A stretch of 64,000 nucleotides of DNA, from NCBI RefSeq assembly GCF_000769915.1, contig NZ_JRLV01000008.1:145945-209944 (forward strand). Reading direction: 5' to 3'. Each line of letters opens with the position of its first letter. Within the stretch, counting starts at the first letter, position 1. The position numbers were made by a program, and so were the translations under genes. Shown one piece after another: positions 1 through 8,311 of the stretch. The notes under the pieces were generated by a model, which made no database searches, was not told the origin of the DNA, and saw only the letters and a list, made by a program, of their open reading frames with translations. The DNA comes from Flavobacterium beibuense F44-8. GTDB taxonomy: Bacteria; Bacteroidota; Bacteroidia; Flavobacteriales; Flavobacteriaceae.

Positions 1-1583
1 ATGTCAAACTGCTGACGTGGTATAAGTTCCTTCAGCTTTTCACACATTTTTTTACCAATGTTGTAGGCATTATCCTCGTGGATAAGTGCCGAAAGCGCAT
101 CTACAGGCTGTGCATTAAGCAGTACGTCAAGACGAACCAGTTTAGAAGCACGCATACCTATTGGGTGGTAGTCAAACGATGCATATCCTTTAGATACGGT
201 TTTAAGCCTGTCATAAAAGTCAAATACAATCTCGGCAAGCGGCATATCAAAAGTAAGCTCCACACGCTCTGTAGTAAGATACGTTTGGTTGGTAATCAAA
301 CCACGCTTTTCAATACAAAGGCTCATTACGTTTCCTACAAAGTCACTCTTGGTAATAATGGTAGCCTTAATGTAAGGTTCCTCTACACGGTCAAGTTTTG
401 AAGGTTCCGGTAAGTCAGACGGGTTATTTACAATAAGAGCCTTTTCCGGTTCTTTTTTGGTATAGGCATGGTACGACACGTTAGGTACGGTAGTAATTAC
501 CGTCATGTCAAACTCACGCTCCAAACGCTCCTGGATAATCTCCATGTGTAGCATTCCAAGGAATCCGCATCGGAAACCAAAACCAAGTGCAGCCGAACTC
601 TCCGGAGCAAAAACAAGGGAAGCATCATTTAACTGAAGCTTTTCCATTGAGTTTCTAAGCTCTTCATAATCTTCGGTATCAACAGGGTAAATACCCGCAA
701 ATACCATCGGTTTTACGTTTTCGAAACCGGCAATCATATTTTGTGTTGGCGTTTTGGCATCGGTAATGGTGTCACCCACTTTTACCTCTCTTGCTTCCTT
801 AATTCCGGAAATAAGATAACCCACATCGCCTGTTTTAATTTCCTGTTTAGGAACCTGGTTTAGTTTAAGCGTACCAATTTCGTCGGCAAAATACTCTTTA
901 CCGGTAGCCATAAACTTAACTTTTTGTCCTTTGGTAATCGAACCGTTAATTACCCTGAATATAACCTCAATACCACGGAAAGGGTTGTAAACAGAGTCGA
1001 ATATAAGTGCCTGTAACGGCTCTTCCGGATCTCCTTTCGGAGCCGGAATACGTTCAATAATAGCTTCTAGTATTTTATCTACACCAAGTCCGGTTTTACC
1101 GCTGGCAGGGATAATGTCTTCAAGTCTACAGCCTAAAAGGTCTACAATGTCATCACTTACCTCTTCCGGGTTTGCACTCGGTAAGTCAATCTTGTTAAGT
1201 ACCGGTATGATCTCAAGGTCATTTTCCAGTGCAAGGTATAGGTTAGAGATGGTTTGTGCCTGTATGCTTTGTGCAGCATCTACAATAAGAAGTGCTCCTT
1301 CGCAGGCTGCGATAGAACGGGATACCTCATAAGAGAAGTCTACGTGGCCCGGAGTATCAATAAGGTTAAGGGTATATTTCTCGCCATTGTACATGTAGTC
1401 CATTTGTATGGCGTGGCTCTTAATTGTAATACCCCTCTCACGTTCAAGGTCCATATTGTCCAGTAGCTGTGCCTGCTGCTCGCGCGCAGTTACAGTTTGG
1501 GTGGCGTCTAACAGCCTGTCGGCCAGGGTACTTTTACCGTGGTCAATGTGGGCAATAATACAAAAGTTCCTAATGTTCTTCAT
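1..1583 (-). CDS. lepA: Elongation factor 4 (LepA), C-terminal end outside the window
   Basis: Translational GTPase that back-translocates or remodels stalled ribosomes in the cytoplasm. The reverse strand reads from ATG at 1583 as [19 protein letters not shown], so the P-loop (AHIDHGKST) lies at about residues 10-18. The G3 motif [12 protein letters not shown] and the G4 motif NKIDLP follow. About 527 residues are inside the window; the family is usually near 598, so roughly 70 C-terminal residues lie beyond base 1. A well-formed promoter sits about 90 bases upstream. The gene is divergent from dusB. The family is unmistakable from the start sequence and the GTPase motifs. Confidence 0.97.
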   Translation of the reverse strand, partial: MKNIRNFCIIAHIDHGKSTLADRLLDATQTVTAREQQAQLLDNMDLERERGITIKSHAIQMDYMYNGEKYTLNLIDTPGHVDFSYEVSRSIAACEGALLIVDAAQSIQAQTISNLYLALENDLEIIPVLNKIDLPSANPEEVSDDIVDLLGCRLEDIIPASGKTGLGVDKILEAIIERIPAPKGDPEEPLQALIFDSVYNPFRGIEVIFRVINGSITKGQKVKFMATGKEYFADEIGTLKLNQVPKQEIKTGDVGYLISGIKEAREVKVGDTITDAKTPTQNMIAGFENVKPMVFAGIYPVDTEDYEELRNSMEKLQLNDASLVFAPESSAALGFGFRCGFLGMLHMEIIQERLEREFDMTVITTVPNVSYHAYTKKEPEKALIVNNPSDLPEPSKLDRVEEPYIKATIITKSDFVGNVMSLCIEKRGLITNQTYLTTERVELTFDMPLAEIVFDFYDRLKTVSKGYASFDYHPIGMRASKLVRLDVLLNAQPVDALSALIHEDNAYNIGKKMCEKLKELIPRQQFD

Positions 1584-1671
1584 CTTCGTTCAGTATCAGT
1601 TTAACTTACCTCTGTTGCCCTGTATTTGTGCAATAACATGCGGCCACTAGTAAAGGTAGTAAATTAATCGG

Positions 1672-1700
1672 CAAATATAGTCAAAGTTAGCAAGTTGCAA
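1672..1700 (-). promoter_or_regulatory. Promoter of lepA
   Basis: On the minus strand TTG (1700-1698), 18 bases, then TATATTTG (1679-1672), a full match to the Bacteroidetes TTG / TAnnTTTG consensus. Transcription would begin near 1667, giving a leader of about 84 bases before lepA. Confidence 0.7.
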
Positions 1701-1722
1701 AGCGGGTTGTATAAATAAAAAA

Positions 1723-1752
1723 GCAGCACATATCTAATAGAATATGTGCTGC
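1723..1752 (-). terminator. Terminator-like hairpin upstream of lepA
   Basis: Arms GCAGCACATAT (1723-1733) and ATATGTGCTGC (1742-1752) pair perfectly around an 8-base loop. Read on the minus strand the stem is followed directly by TTTTTTATTT, the form of an intrinsic terminator. It would stop minus-strand transcription just before the lepA promoter. Confidence 0.6.
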
Positions 1753-1843
1753 GGAAAATAGGGGGATCACGAATGAAATGAATCCTGTTTTTAATCCGCT
1801 ATTTAACGGATGGAGGCATATCCATCATCAGGATTCCTAAAAA

Positions 1844-1868
1844 ATACATTCATTCCATATGAATGTAT
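1844..1868 (-). terminator. AT-rich inverted repeat with T-run
   Basis: Arms ATACATTCAT (1844-1853) and ATGAATGTAT (1859-1868) are perfect with a 5-base loop. On the minus strand a TTTTT run follows. The stem is AT-rich and weaker than its neighbours, so a terminator role is only tentative. Confidence 0.35.
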
Positions 1869-1915
1869 ACGGCAAAAAAAAGGGTATGGTTTTAAAAAAC
1901 CGAAAAAAATAAAAA

Positions 1916-1945
1916 GCCGGCACATGTGTGGTATGCATGGCCGGC
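1916..1945 (-). terminator. GC-rich hairpin with T-run
   Basis: GCCGGC arms, extended after one mismatch by CATG pairing, are flanked on the minus strand by TTTTTATTTTTTT. This is a good minus-strand terminator shape without an upstream gene. Confidence 0.5.
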
Positions 1946-2161
1946 AAAAAAAATATGTATAGTACATACTGATTGCAAAAGGTACAGTGGGGACTGTGTA
2001 TATTTGAACGGGTCGGTAATCTTGGGTAGTGCAAATATAAAGAGCCCTACAACTGATATAAAAGGACTGGTTATTCGAATTTTCTATACTGTTATAGGGT
2101 TTGCTTATGCGGTTTTATTTCATATCGCCAAAATGTTGTAATTTTGCACAAAATGAAGAAG

Positions 2162-3154
2162 ATGGTTAAGATTGGTAATATAGAACTGCCTGAATTTCCG
2201 CTATTACTGGCACCAATGGAAGATGTGAGCGATCCTCCTTTCCGCAGATTGTGCAAGCAACACGGGGCCGACCTTATGTATAGTGAGTTTATCTCTTCGG
2301 AAGGACTTATACGCGATGCGATAAAAAGCCGCCAGAAGTTGGATATATTTGATTATGAAAGGCCGATAGGAATTCAGATATTTGGGGGTGATGAAGAGGC
2401 GATGGCGATGAGTGCCAAAATTGTGGAGACAGTAAATCCTGATATAGTAGATATTAACTTTGGGTGTCCTGTAAAAAAAGTGGTATGTAAAGGTGCCGGG
2501 GCAGGTGTGCTTAAGGATATCGACCTGATGGTTCGTCTTACCAAGGCTGTAGTAAACAGTACCCATCTTCCGGTTACGGTTAAAACCCGACTGGGTTGGG
2601 ACGATGATTCCATTAATATTTATGAGGTGGCCGAAAGGTTACAGGATGTAGGTATTAAGGCCCTAACCATACACGGACGTACCCGTGCACAAATGTACAA
2701 AGGGGAGGCCGACTGGGCTCCTATCGCAAAAGTGAAAAACAACCCGAGAATTCATATCCCTATTTTTGGAAACGGAGATATTGACAGTCCGGAAAAGGCA
2801 CTTAAATACAGAAACGAATACGGACTGGACGGTATCATGATAGGTCGTGCCGCTATTGGGTACCCGTGGATTTTTAATCAGATAAAACATTACTTCAAAA
2901 CGGGAGAGCACTTGCCGGAACCAACTGTTGAAGATCGTGTGGAAGCAGCTCGCAACCACCTTAAATGGTCTATAGACTGGAAAGGTGAAAGGGTAGGGGT
3001 GTTTGAAACCCGCAGGCATTATACCAATTACTTTAAAGGTATACACGGCTTTAAGGAATACAGGCAACGAATGGTGTCTAACGACAAACCTGAAGATGTG
3101 TATGCCGTATTTGATGAGGTGCTTGATAAGTTTGCCGATTATAAAATGGTATAA
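2162..3154 (+). CDS. dusB: tRNA-dihydrouridine synthase B
   Basis: FMN enzyme that reduces uridines in the tRNA D-loop with NADPH. The N-terminus MVKIGNIELPEFPLLLAPM and the following EDVSDPPFR carry the Dus signature. NFGCPVKKV (GCP with the nearby catalytic Cys), TVKTRLGW, TIHGRTRAQMYKGEADW and the phosphate loop GNGDI / GIMIGRAAIG follow in the usual order of the TIM barrel. I prefer ATG 2162 (330 residues) because family members begin MxKIGNIEL; ATG 2153 is also possible. TAATTTTG at 2139-2146 could be its -7 element. The FUSC gene starts two bases after the stop, so the two are probably co-transcribed. Confidence 0.95.
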   Translation: MVKIGNIELPEFPLLLAPMEDVSDPPFRRLCKQHGADLMYSEFISSEGLIRDAIKSRQKLDIFDYERPIGIQIFGGDEEAMAMSAKIVETVNPDIVDINFGCPVKKVVCKGAGAGVLKDIDLMVRLTKAVVNSTHLPVTVKTRLGWDDDSINIYEVAERLQDVGIKALTIHGRTRAQMYKGEADWAPIAKVKNNPRIHIPIFGNGDIDSPEKALKYRNEYGLDGIMIGRAAIGYPWIFNQIKHYFKTGEHLPEPTVEDRVEAARNHLKWSIDWKGERVGVFETRRHYTNYFKGIHGFKEYRQRMVSNDKPEDVYAVFDEVLDKFADYKMV

Positions 3155-3156
3155 TC

Positions 3157-4236
3157 GTGGCTGCCTCTCTTCAAAACAAACGAACAGCGGTAAAAGCCCG
3201 AAAGAATTTTAAAGAGGTTGTAGCGTTAAACGATAATCCGTGGCGATGGGAAGTGGGCCTAGAGGCTGCCATTGCTATGGGTATACCTTTGCTTGCCTTT
3301 TACTTTTCGGGGCATTTAACTCTTGGGTTTATTTCTTCCCTTGGCGGACTTACCGCATTACACTGCCCGCAACTGAAAAGAAAAGAAAGAGCAGTAGTGC
3401 TTCCTGTAGTTATTTTAGCGATTACTTTTTCCTCCCTGCTGGGTGCTTATATGGCAACCGATGTATGGCTCAAAATGCTGTGCATTGTACTGGTAACTAT
3501 AATTGGTTGTGTGTTTATGATAGGCTGGCGGCTTGGTCCTCCGGGACCGTTGATGATGGTTTTGGTAGCGGCGGTAACCGGAAAAATAGCTTCGTCTTCT
3601 GCACCCGAGGTACAGCATTTAAGCAGTATTATGTATACGTTGCTTGTTGGGCTTGGTGCATTTGCAGGATATGTAGTAATTGTGTTTCCGTTATTGTTTA
3701 AAAAATTCAGAAAGCCCGAACATAACGGCAGGAAATTCAATGAAATATTTTCGGGATTAAAGTTTGATGAGGTTTCAAAAGCCATAACCTTGCGTATAGT
3801 AACCGGAGTTACCCTGGCAGTTTTAATGGCATGGGTATTTAAGGAAGAACGTATTTACTGGATGGTACTTCCGGTAATAGCTGTTTTGCAGGCTGGACCT
3901 TCAGTAAGGCTTACGGTTATAAAAGGAGTACACAGGATGATAGGTTCACTATTAGGTGTATTGCTGTATGGAATTATACTGCTGATTAATCCGCAGGGGT
4001 TAGGGCTGGTATTAACCGTACTGATACTACAGTTTGGTATTGAGGTGGTGGTTATGCGCAATTACGGACTCGCACTTATGTTCATTACACCACTTGCGCT
4101 TACCATAGCGTCTATAGGGCATAATGTGGATATGATGGCTACGATACAGGCCAGGGTGCTCGATACGATTATAGGGATTGTTATCGCACTACTAGTTTTC
4201 TTTGTTTTTGAAAAAACGAAATTCAGAACCCAATAA
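3157..4236 (+). CDS. FUSC-family inner membrane protein
   Basis: A polytopic protein of 359 residues with two blocks of membrane helices (about residues 25-185 and 210-350) separated by a soluble, charged linker (RKPEHNGRKFNEIFSG). This duplicated layout, the GHLTLGFISSLGG segment and the Trp/Pro pattern in the second block are typical of fusaric acid resistance / aromatic acid exporter (FUSC, YccS-like) proteins. Bacterial FUSC exporters often have extra cytoplasmic domains that are absent here, so this is the short form. The start is GTG, two bases after the dusB stop, which suggests translational coupling. The substrate cannot be told. Confidence 0.8.
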   Translation: MAASLQNKRTAVKARKNFKEVVALNDNPWRWEVGLEAAIAMGIPLLAFYFSGHLTLGFISSLGGLTALHCPQLKRKERAVVLPVVILAITFSSLLGAYMATDVWLKMLCIVLVTIIGCVFMIGWRLGPPGPLMMVLVAAVTGKIASSSAPEVQHLSSIMYTLLVGLGAFAGYVVIVFPLLFKKFRKPEHNGRKFNEIFSGLKFDEVSKAITLRIVTGVTLAVLMAWVFKEERIYWMVLPVIAVLQAGPSVRLTVIKGVHRMIGSLLGVLLYGIILLINPQGLGLVLTVLILQFGIEVVVMRNYGLALMFITPLALTIASIGHNVDMMATIQARVLDTIIGIVIALLVFFVFEKTKFRTQ

Positions 4237-4242
4237 AATAAC

Positions 4243-4376
4243 AAAAGGCTGTCTCAAAAGTGTCATTCTGAATGTAACGAAGAGGAATGAAGAATCTCTG
4301 GTAATTAAAATTTGAGATTTTTCCTTCGTCAAAATGACAGTTTGTAACTGATAATTACTTTTGAGACAACCTTTTT
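4243..4376. repeat. Dispersed palindromic repeat, copy 1
   Basis: Terminal inverted arms AAAAGGCTGTCTCAAAAG and TTTTGAGACAACCTTTTT enclose a core with GTCATTCTGAATGTAACGAA and AATGACAG. The reverse complement of 36573-36710 aligns along its whole length. It lies between the convergent FUSC and MATE genes and its end touches the MATE stop codon, so it probably also works as a two-way terminator. It has no coding capacity, so it resembles a REP/MITE-like element common between Flavobacteria genes. Confidence 0.85.
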
Positions 4377-4379
4377 ATT

Positions 4380-5792
4380 TTATACCTGTACTTTTTTCCA
4401 TTTTCCTTTTCTGAACAATGTCATACTGGTTATGGTCATGGCGGTTTCGGCTATCGGTATGGCGATAAACACACCTGTAGGCCCCATATTGAAATGTTTG
4501 GCTAACAGATATGCTAACGGGATTTGTAATATCCAAAAACCGAAAAAGTTTACCCATGTTGGAGTTTTTGTATCACCCGATCCGTTAAAGGCATTGATAA
4601 GTACCATACCTATTCCGTAAAATACATATCCCGAACTCAGTATCATTATCGCTTTTACAGCAATGTCGTGTACATGGTTGTTGTTGGTAAAGAACCACAT
4701 AAAACTATCGGCTGCCAAAAGGGTAATAATCATAATAATTCCCATGTAAATGGCATTGAAGCGTGCTGTTATCAGTACCGATTTTTCTGCCCTTTCTACC
4801 TGTTGCGCACCAAGGTTTTGTCCTACCAGTGTTGCTGCAGCACCACTAAGTCCCCATGCCGGTAACATAAAGAACATCATAATGCGCAATGCACTCTGAT
4901 AACCTGCCGATCCTTCGTCGCCTCCGGTGGTAGCTACCAGTTGGGCTAAAAATATCCAGCTGCACGATGCAATTACAAATTGTAATACACCGGGAGCGGC
5001 AATTTTTACAAGGCTTTTTATTTGCTCCATATCCGGAACGAAATAAGATAAGGCTACTTTTAATGCGCCTTTACCGTTAAACAGGTTATATAACTGGTAA
5101 AGTACCCCTACACTGCGACCTATGGTTGTGGCTATAGCGGCTCCGGTTAAACCGAAGTCCAGTACGTTTATGAATATAGGGCATAATATGATGTTACAGA
5201 TGTTGGCAACCCATAAGCTTTTCATGGCTATGGCAGCATTACCAGCCCCACGGAAAATACCATTGAAAAGGAAAAGAAGCATAATTACAAAACTACCGCC
5301 CATCATAATCTGTACGAAGGCGGTTCCATAAATGGCCGATTCCATTGACGATCCCATCCATACCAGTATATCGGTAGCGAAAATAAATCCGAATACGGCA
5401 ATTAAAAGATTTACAGCTACGGCTACCACTATGGCCTGCATCCCCGCCCTTGAGGCTGCTTCTGGATTTTTTTCTCCTATACGCCTGGCTACTACCGCTG
5501 TGGCTGCCATACTCATACCTATGGCGATGGAGTAAATTATGGTTAGTACCGATTCGGTAAGGCCTACTGTCTGCACCGCGAAACTGCTGTTTTCAAGGTG
5601 TCCCACAAAGTATAGGTCTACCAGTGCAAAAACCGACTCCATCATCATTTCGAGCATCATAGGGATTGCCAGTAACAGTACGCCCCTGCGGATGCTGCCC
5701 GTAGTGAAATCGATGTTTTCTCCCTTAAGGGATTGTTGTAATAAGGCATAAAAGCGTGAATACGCGTTGCCTAGTTTTGACTGCTGTGTCAT
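4380..5792 (-). CDS. MATE family efflux transporter
   Basis: An inner membrane antiporter that expels drugs or metabolites with Na+ or H+. The 470-residue length and about twelve hydrophobic helices fit the family. The two MatE halves are visible: the first begins near residue 30 (GSIRRGVLLLAIPMMLEMMM) with ESVFALVDLYFVGHLENS, and the second near residue 250 with LSGAAATLVGQNLGAQQ, the usual signature after helix 8. It carries a longer cytoplasmic N-terminus (about 28 residues) than many members. It stands alone, convergent with the FUSC gene. Substrate unknown. Confidence 0.93.
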   Translation of the reverse strand: MTQQSKLGNAYSRFYALLQQSLKGENIDFTTGSIRRGVLLLAIPMMLEMMMESVFALVDLYFVGHLENSSFAVQTVGLTESVLTIIYSIAIGMSMAATAVVARRIGEKNPEAASRAGMQAIVVAVAVNLLIAVFGFIFATDILVWMGSSMESAIYGTAFVQIMMGGSFVIMLLFLFNGIFRGAGNAAIAMKSLWVANICNIILCPIFINVLDFGLTGAAIATTIGRSVGVLYQLYNLFNGKGALKVALSYFVPDMEQIKSLVKIAAPGVLQFVIASCSWIFLAQLVATTGGDEGSAGYQSALRIMMFFMLPAWGLSGAAATLVGQNLGAQQVERAEKSVLITARFNAIYMGIIMIITLLAADSFMWFFTNNNHVHDIAVKAIMILSSGYVFYGIGMVLINAFNGSGDTKTPTWVNFFGFWILQIPLAYLLAKHFNMGPTGVFIAIPIAETAMTITSMTLFRKGKWKKVQV

Positions 5793-5982
5793 TATGTCGT
5801 GAAATAAATGTTATAAGAATAATACAAACAAAGAGCGGCATTAAAGGTTTAATGCTTCATTTGCTTTCTAAAAAGTTAGCGGTGGTATGTAGTCTTAGCG
5901 GACTAAGACGGCAATTAACTTCATATTCCTTTGATCTTGAGAGGCAAATATAAATGAAAAATGTAATGGGAGAATAAAAAAA

Positions 5983-7188
5983 TTATGAATTTTCCAATAA
6001 TTTTGAATTTACCCTTCTGGCAGCAATTCTCGATGCCAGTATTCCTAAGGTGAAAAGTGTAAGTAATACCACTACGATATTGGTGATGTTGTATTCCACC
6101 GGGAATGGTAGTGTGGGAGTAATGGTAATGAGCTGAAACTGTTGCTGTAATACTATAATTATGGTTCCCAGTATAAGCCCGGTAAAGGTTCCCAGTGCTG
6201 TGATGAAAATACCCTGATACAGGAATATTTTGCGGAGTCCCTTAACATCCACACCAAGGCAGAACAATGTTTTTATATTTTCCCTTTTATCCAGTATCAG
6301 CATAATTAGTGCGCCTGCCAAACAGAATAATGTAAGTACCACAACCAGGGAACAGATGAGGTAGGTAACAAGGTTTTCGGTATTAAGCATGCGGTACAGG
6401 GAGTCGTTAAGCTGTGCCCTGTTTTTGATTACTACTTTGTTGTTAAAAAGAGTAAGCAGTTCCTGTTTTACGGTTTCTTCCTGTGCTCCCGGAGCCAGTT
6501 TTATTTCCAGTGCCGATATTTGGTTTGGTTTGTATTGCAGTAATTCCTGAGCAAGGCCAAGGTCGCAGTATACATATTTGCTGTCTACATCGTCATTAAT
6601 AGAGTAAATGGCAACAGGTACTAGTGCTGACTTATTAAAGGCTTTTTCGGGATTGTCTATAGGGCCTTTTCCGGTTGTTGGGACATATACTTCCAGTCGG
6701 TGTCCGAAGTCGGACAGTCCTATCGATAGTTTATCAACTGTGCCCATACCTACCACACACTGCGAGGTTTGCGGAGTAAGCCAATATCCTGCCAGCAGTT
6801 GCTTTTCCATAGGGTTTACCTGAGTGAAAATACTGTCGGTTCCCTTAAGGTAGGCTACATGTTCTTTTTGGTCAAAGTAAAAAAGAACACGTTCTTCCAC
6901 CACATGGCTGTAATTGGCAATACCTTTAATACCTTTAATTTTTTCTTCCTGTTCCGGGCTAACCGTAAATGATTTCCCTATTTCGGTAGTAATTTTAAGG
7001 TCGGGATCGGTAGCATTGGTGAAGGAAAGACTGAAATTTTTGAGTCCGCTAAAAACCGAGAGAATAACAAAAAGAGCCGTCGCACTTATTACAATACCCG
7101 CAGCAGCAATTACGGAAATTATATTAACCGCAGTGCTTTTGCTTAAAGTCATGGTGTACCTTCTGGCAATGTAAAAAGGGAAGCTCAA
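5983..7188 (-). CDS. FtsX-like ABC transporter permease (LolC/E type)
   Basis: Membrane permease subunit of 401 residues. One helix near the N-terminus (about 20-45, AVNIISVIAAAGIVISATALFVI), a periplasmic domain (about 50-270) and three C-terminal helices (about 275-390) give the four-helix MacB/LolC/FtsX plan. The N-terminal stretch FYIARRYTM is typical of LolC/LolE-like members. No ATPase gene is adjacent, so the partner must be encoded elsewhere. It starts one base after the rbfA stop, in the same operon. A role in lipoprotein release is likely but rests on family resemblance only. Confidence 0.85.
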   Translation of the reverse strand: MSFPFYIARRYTMTLSKSTAVNIISVIAAAGIVISATALFVILSVFSGLKNFSLSFTNATDPDLKITTEIGKSFTVSPEQEEKIKGIKGIANYSHVVEERVLFYFDQKEHVAYLKGTDSIFTQVNPMEKQLLAGYWLTPQTSQCVVGMGTVDKLSIGLSDFGHRLEVYVPTTGKGPIDNPEKAFNKSALVPVAIYSINDDVDSKYVYCDLGLAQELLQYKPNQISALEIKLAPGAQEETVKQELLTLFNNKVVIKNRAQLNDSLYRMLNTENLVTYLICSLVVVLTLFCLAGALIMLILDKRENIKTLFCLGVDVKGLRKIFLYQGIFITALGTFTGLILGTIIIVLQQQFQLITITPTLPFPVEYNITNIVVVLLTLFTLGILASRIAARRVNSKLLENS

Positions 7189-7189
7189 A

Positions 7190-7582
7190 TTATGATTTCT
7201 TGCGTTTGTCTAAAAGTTCAGGGTTTTTAATAGGGTTGTTTTCGCCTTTAAGCTCTTTGTCAATAAGGTCTATCCTGTCTAATGAATCGTCTATATAAAA
7301 AATAAGGTTCGGCACTTTTCTAAGCTGTGATTTAACACGCTGTGAAAGGTCGTGCTTAATAAGCGGTGTGTTAGAGCGCACTGCCTCAAGTATTTCCTCT
7401 CCTTTGTCTGAAGGGAAAATACTCATGTAAACCTTTGCTATAGAAAGGTCGCTGGTTACATTTACTTTAGATATAGATATGATAAGGTTGCTTATTCCGT
7501 TTTTACGTACCTCGCCCTGTAAGATATCTACAAGGTCTTTTTGCAACAGATTGCCTATTTTTTTTTGCCTGTTCGTTTCCAT
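7190..7582 (-). CDS. rbfA: Ribosome-binding factor A
   Basis: A small KH-like protein that helps mature the 16S rRNA 5' end in the 30S subunit. It starts at METNRQKKIGNLLQKDLVDI, with the family features RVKSQLRKVPNLIFYIDDSLD near residues 80-105 and ISKVNVTSDLSIAKVYMSIF in the middle. The frame is open further upstream but the METNRQ start (7582) matches the family, giving 130 residues. It is the first gene of a pair with the FtsX-like permease. Confidence 0.93.
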   Translation of the reverse strand: METNRQKKIGNLLQKDLVDILQGEVRKNGISNLIISISKVNVTSDLSIAKVYMSIFPSDKGEEILEAVRSNTPLIKHDLSQRVKSQLRKVPNLIFYIDDSLDRIDLIDKELKGENNPIKNPELLDKRKKS

Positions 7583-7635
7583 AATGCAAAAGTACTGAAA
7601 GTTTTGCAAGTAAAGCCGTTATTTTTTAAGGCAGC

Positions 7636-8040
7636 TTATTCTCTTATCTCCTGGCAAAGCTCTACCAATACACCATTTGTGCCTTTTGGGTGTAAAAAAG
7701 CAACCAGTTTATTATCGGCACCTTTTTTAGGGGTTTCGTTAAGTACGGTAAAACCTTCTTCCTTAAGGCGTGCAATTTCGCTAACAATATCCTCTACATC
7801 AAAAGCGATATGGTGAATGCCTTCGCCTTTCTTTTCCAAAAATTTCGCAATAGGACTATCGGGGTTTGTGGCTTCAAGAAGCTCTATTTTGTTAGGACCG
7901 TTCATAAAGAAAGAGGTTTTAACGCCTTCGCTGGCTACTTCTTCCATTTTGTATGCCGGTGTGCCTAACAGTTTTTCAAAAAGCTGGTTTGAAGTTTCTA
8001 AATTTTTTACTGCAATGCCTATATGTTCTATTTTTCTCAT
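7636..8040 (-). CDS. mce: Methylmalonyl-CoA epimerase
   Basis: Converts (S)- to (R)-methylmalonyl-CoA in the propionate/succinate pathway. A 134-residue single vicinal-oxygen-chelate protein starting MRKIEHIGIAVKNLETSNQL. The metal ligands are visible: His in EHIGIAV, Glu in KIELLEA, His in IHHIAFDVED and the final Glu in VLVELCQ. The ATG at 8040 is chosen because the strand upstream lacks similarity to the family. It lies 53 bases upstream of rbfA and may share its transcript. Confidence 0.94.
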   Translation of the reverse strand: MRKIEHIGIAVKNLETSNQLFEKLLGTPAYKMEEVASEGVKTSFFMNGPNKIELLEATNPDSPIAKFLEKKGEGIHHIAFDVEDIVSEIARLKEEGFTVLNETPKKGADNKLVAFLHPKGTNGVLVELCQEIRE

Positions 8041-8085
8041 TGTGTGTTTTGTTTGTGCGGGTAAAGATAGGTTATAAAACAAAAA

Positions 8086-8112
8086 AACCGCAACTCTTTT
8101 GAAGTTGCGGTT
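8086..8112 (-). terminator. Intrinsic terminator of the tRNA gene
   Basis: On the minus strand AACCGCAACTTC and GAGTTGCGGTT form an 11-bp stem with a small loop, followed by a TTTTTTTG run. It directly follows the tRNA gene. Confidence 0.85.
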
Positions 8113-8113
8113 G

Positions 8114-8187
8114 TGGTCCCACCTGGGCTCGAACCAGGGACCACCTGATTATGAGTCAGGTGCTCTAACCAACTGAGCTATAGGACC
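8114..8187 (-). tRNA. tRNA with CAU anticodon (tRNA-Met or lysidine tRNA-Ile2)
   Basis: The minus strand begins GGTCCTATAGCTCAGTTGG and ends in GGTTCGAGCCCAGGTGGGACC plus an A discriminator. The acceptor pairs GGTCC/GGACC, the anticodon stem CCTGA/TCAGG with loop CTCATAA, and the T-loop TTCGAGC fold as a normal cloverleaf of 74 bases; CCA is not encoded. The anticodon is CAU. Elongator Met and Ile2 (modified by TilS) both use it and I cannot separate them by eye. Confidence 0.95.
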
Positions 8188-8311
8188 AGTTTTGAGGTTG
8201 CAATATTACTACTATTTTTAATTCAAACCAAATAATTTTACAGGATTATTTTATAAAATCGGTCATAAATTATTTACTTCCTGATAATGTGAATTTTATT
8301 GTACGATAATA

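Larger units (their letters stand above)
1584..2161. other. Divergent intergenic region with three hairpins
   Basis: This 578-base stretch separates divergent lepA and dusB. It has the lepA promoter and three inverted repeats: 1723-1752 (11-bp perfect stem), 1844-1868 (10-bp perfect stem, AT-rich) and 1916-1945 (GCCGGC arms). Each is followed on the minus strand by a T-run, as in an intrinsic terminator, yet no credible gene ends there. Candidate -7 elements occur at 1999-2006 (plus, TATATTTG) and 2032-2039 (minus). An open frame of 65 codons at 1837-2034 on the minus strand runs through the hairpins and looks non-coding. A small minus-strand RNA is possible. Confidence 0.5.

Noticed and set aside
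78..401. Plus-strand open frame over lepA
   Set aside because: It is antisense to the lepA coding sequence.
1837..2034. Minus-strand frame of 65 codons between lepA and dusB
   Set aside because: Runs through hairpins and A/T tracts and the product looks like random translation of repeats.
8114..8187. Definite call of tRNA-Met
   Set aside because: The CAU anticodon is shared with tRNA-Ile2, so only the CAU assignment is kept.
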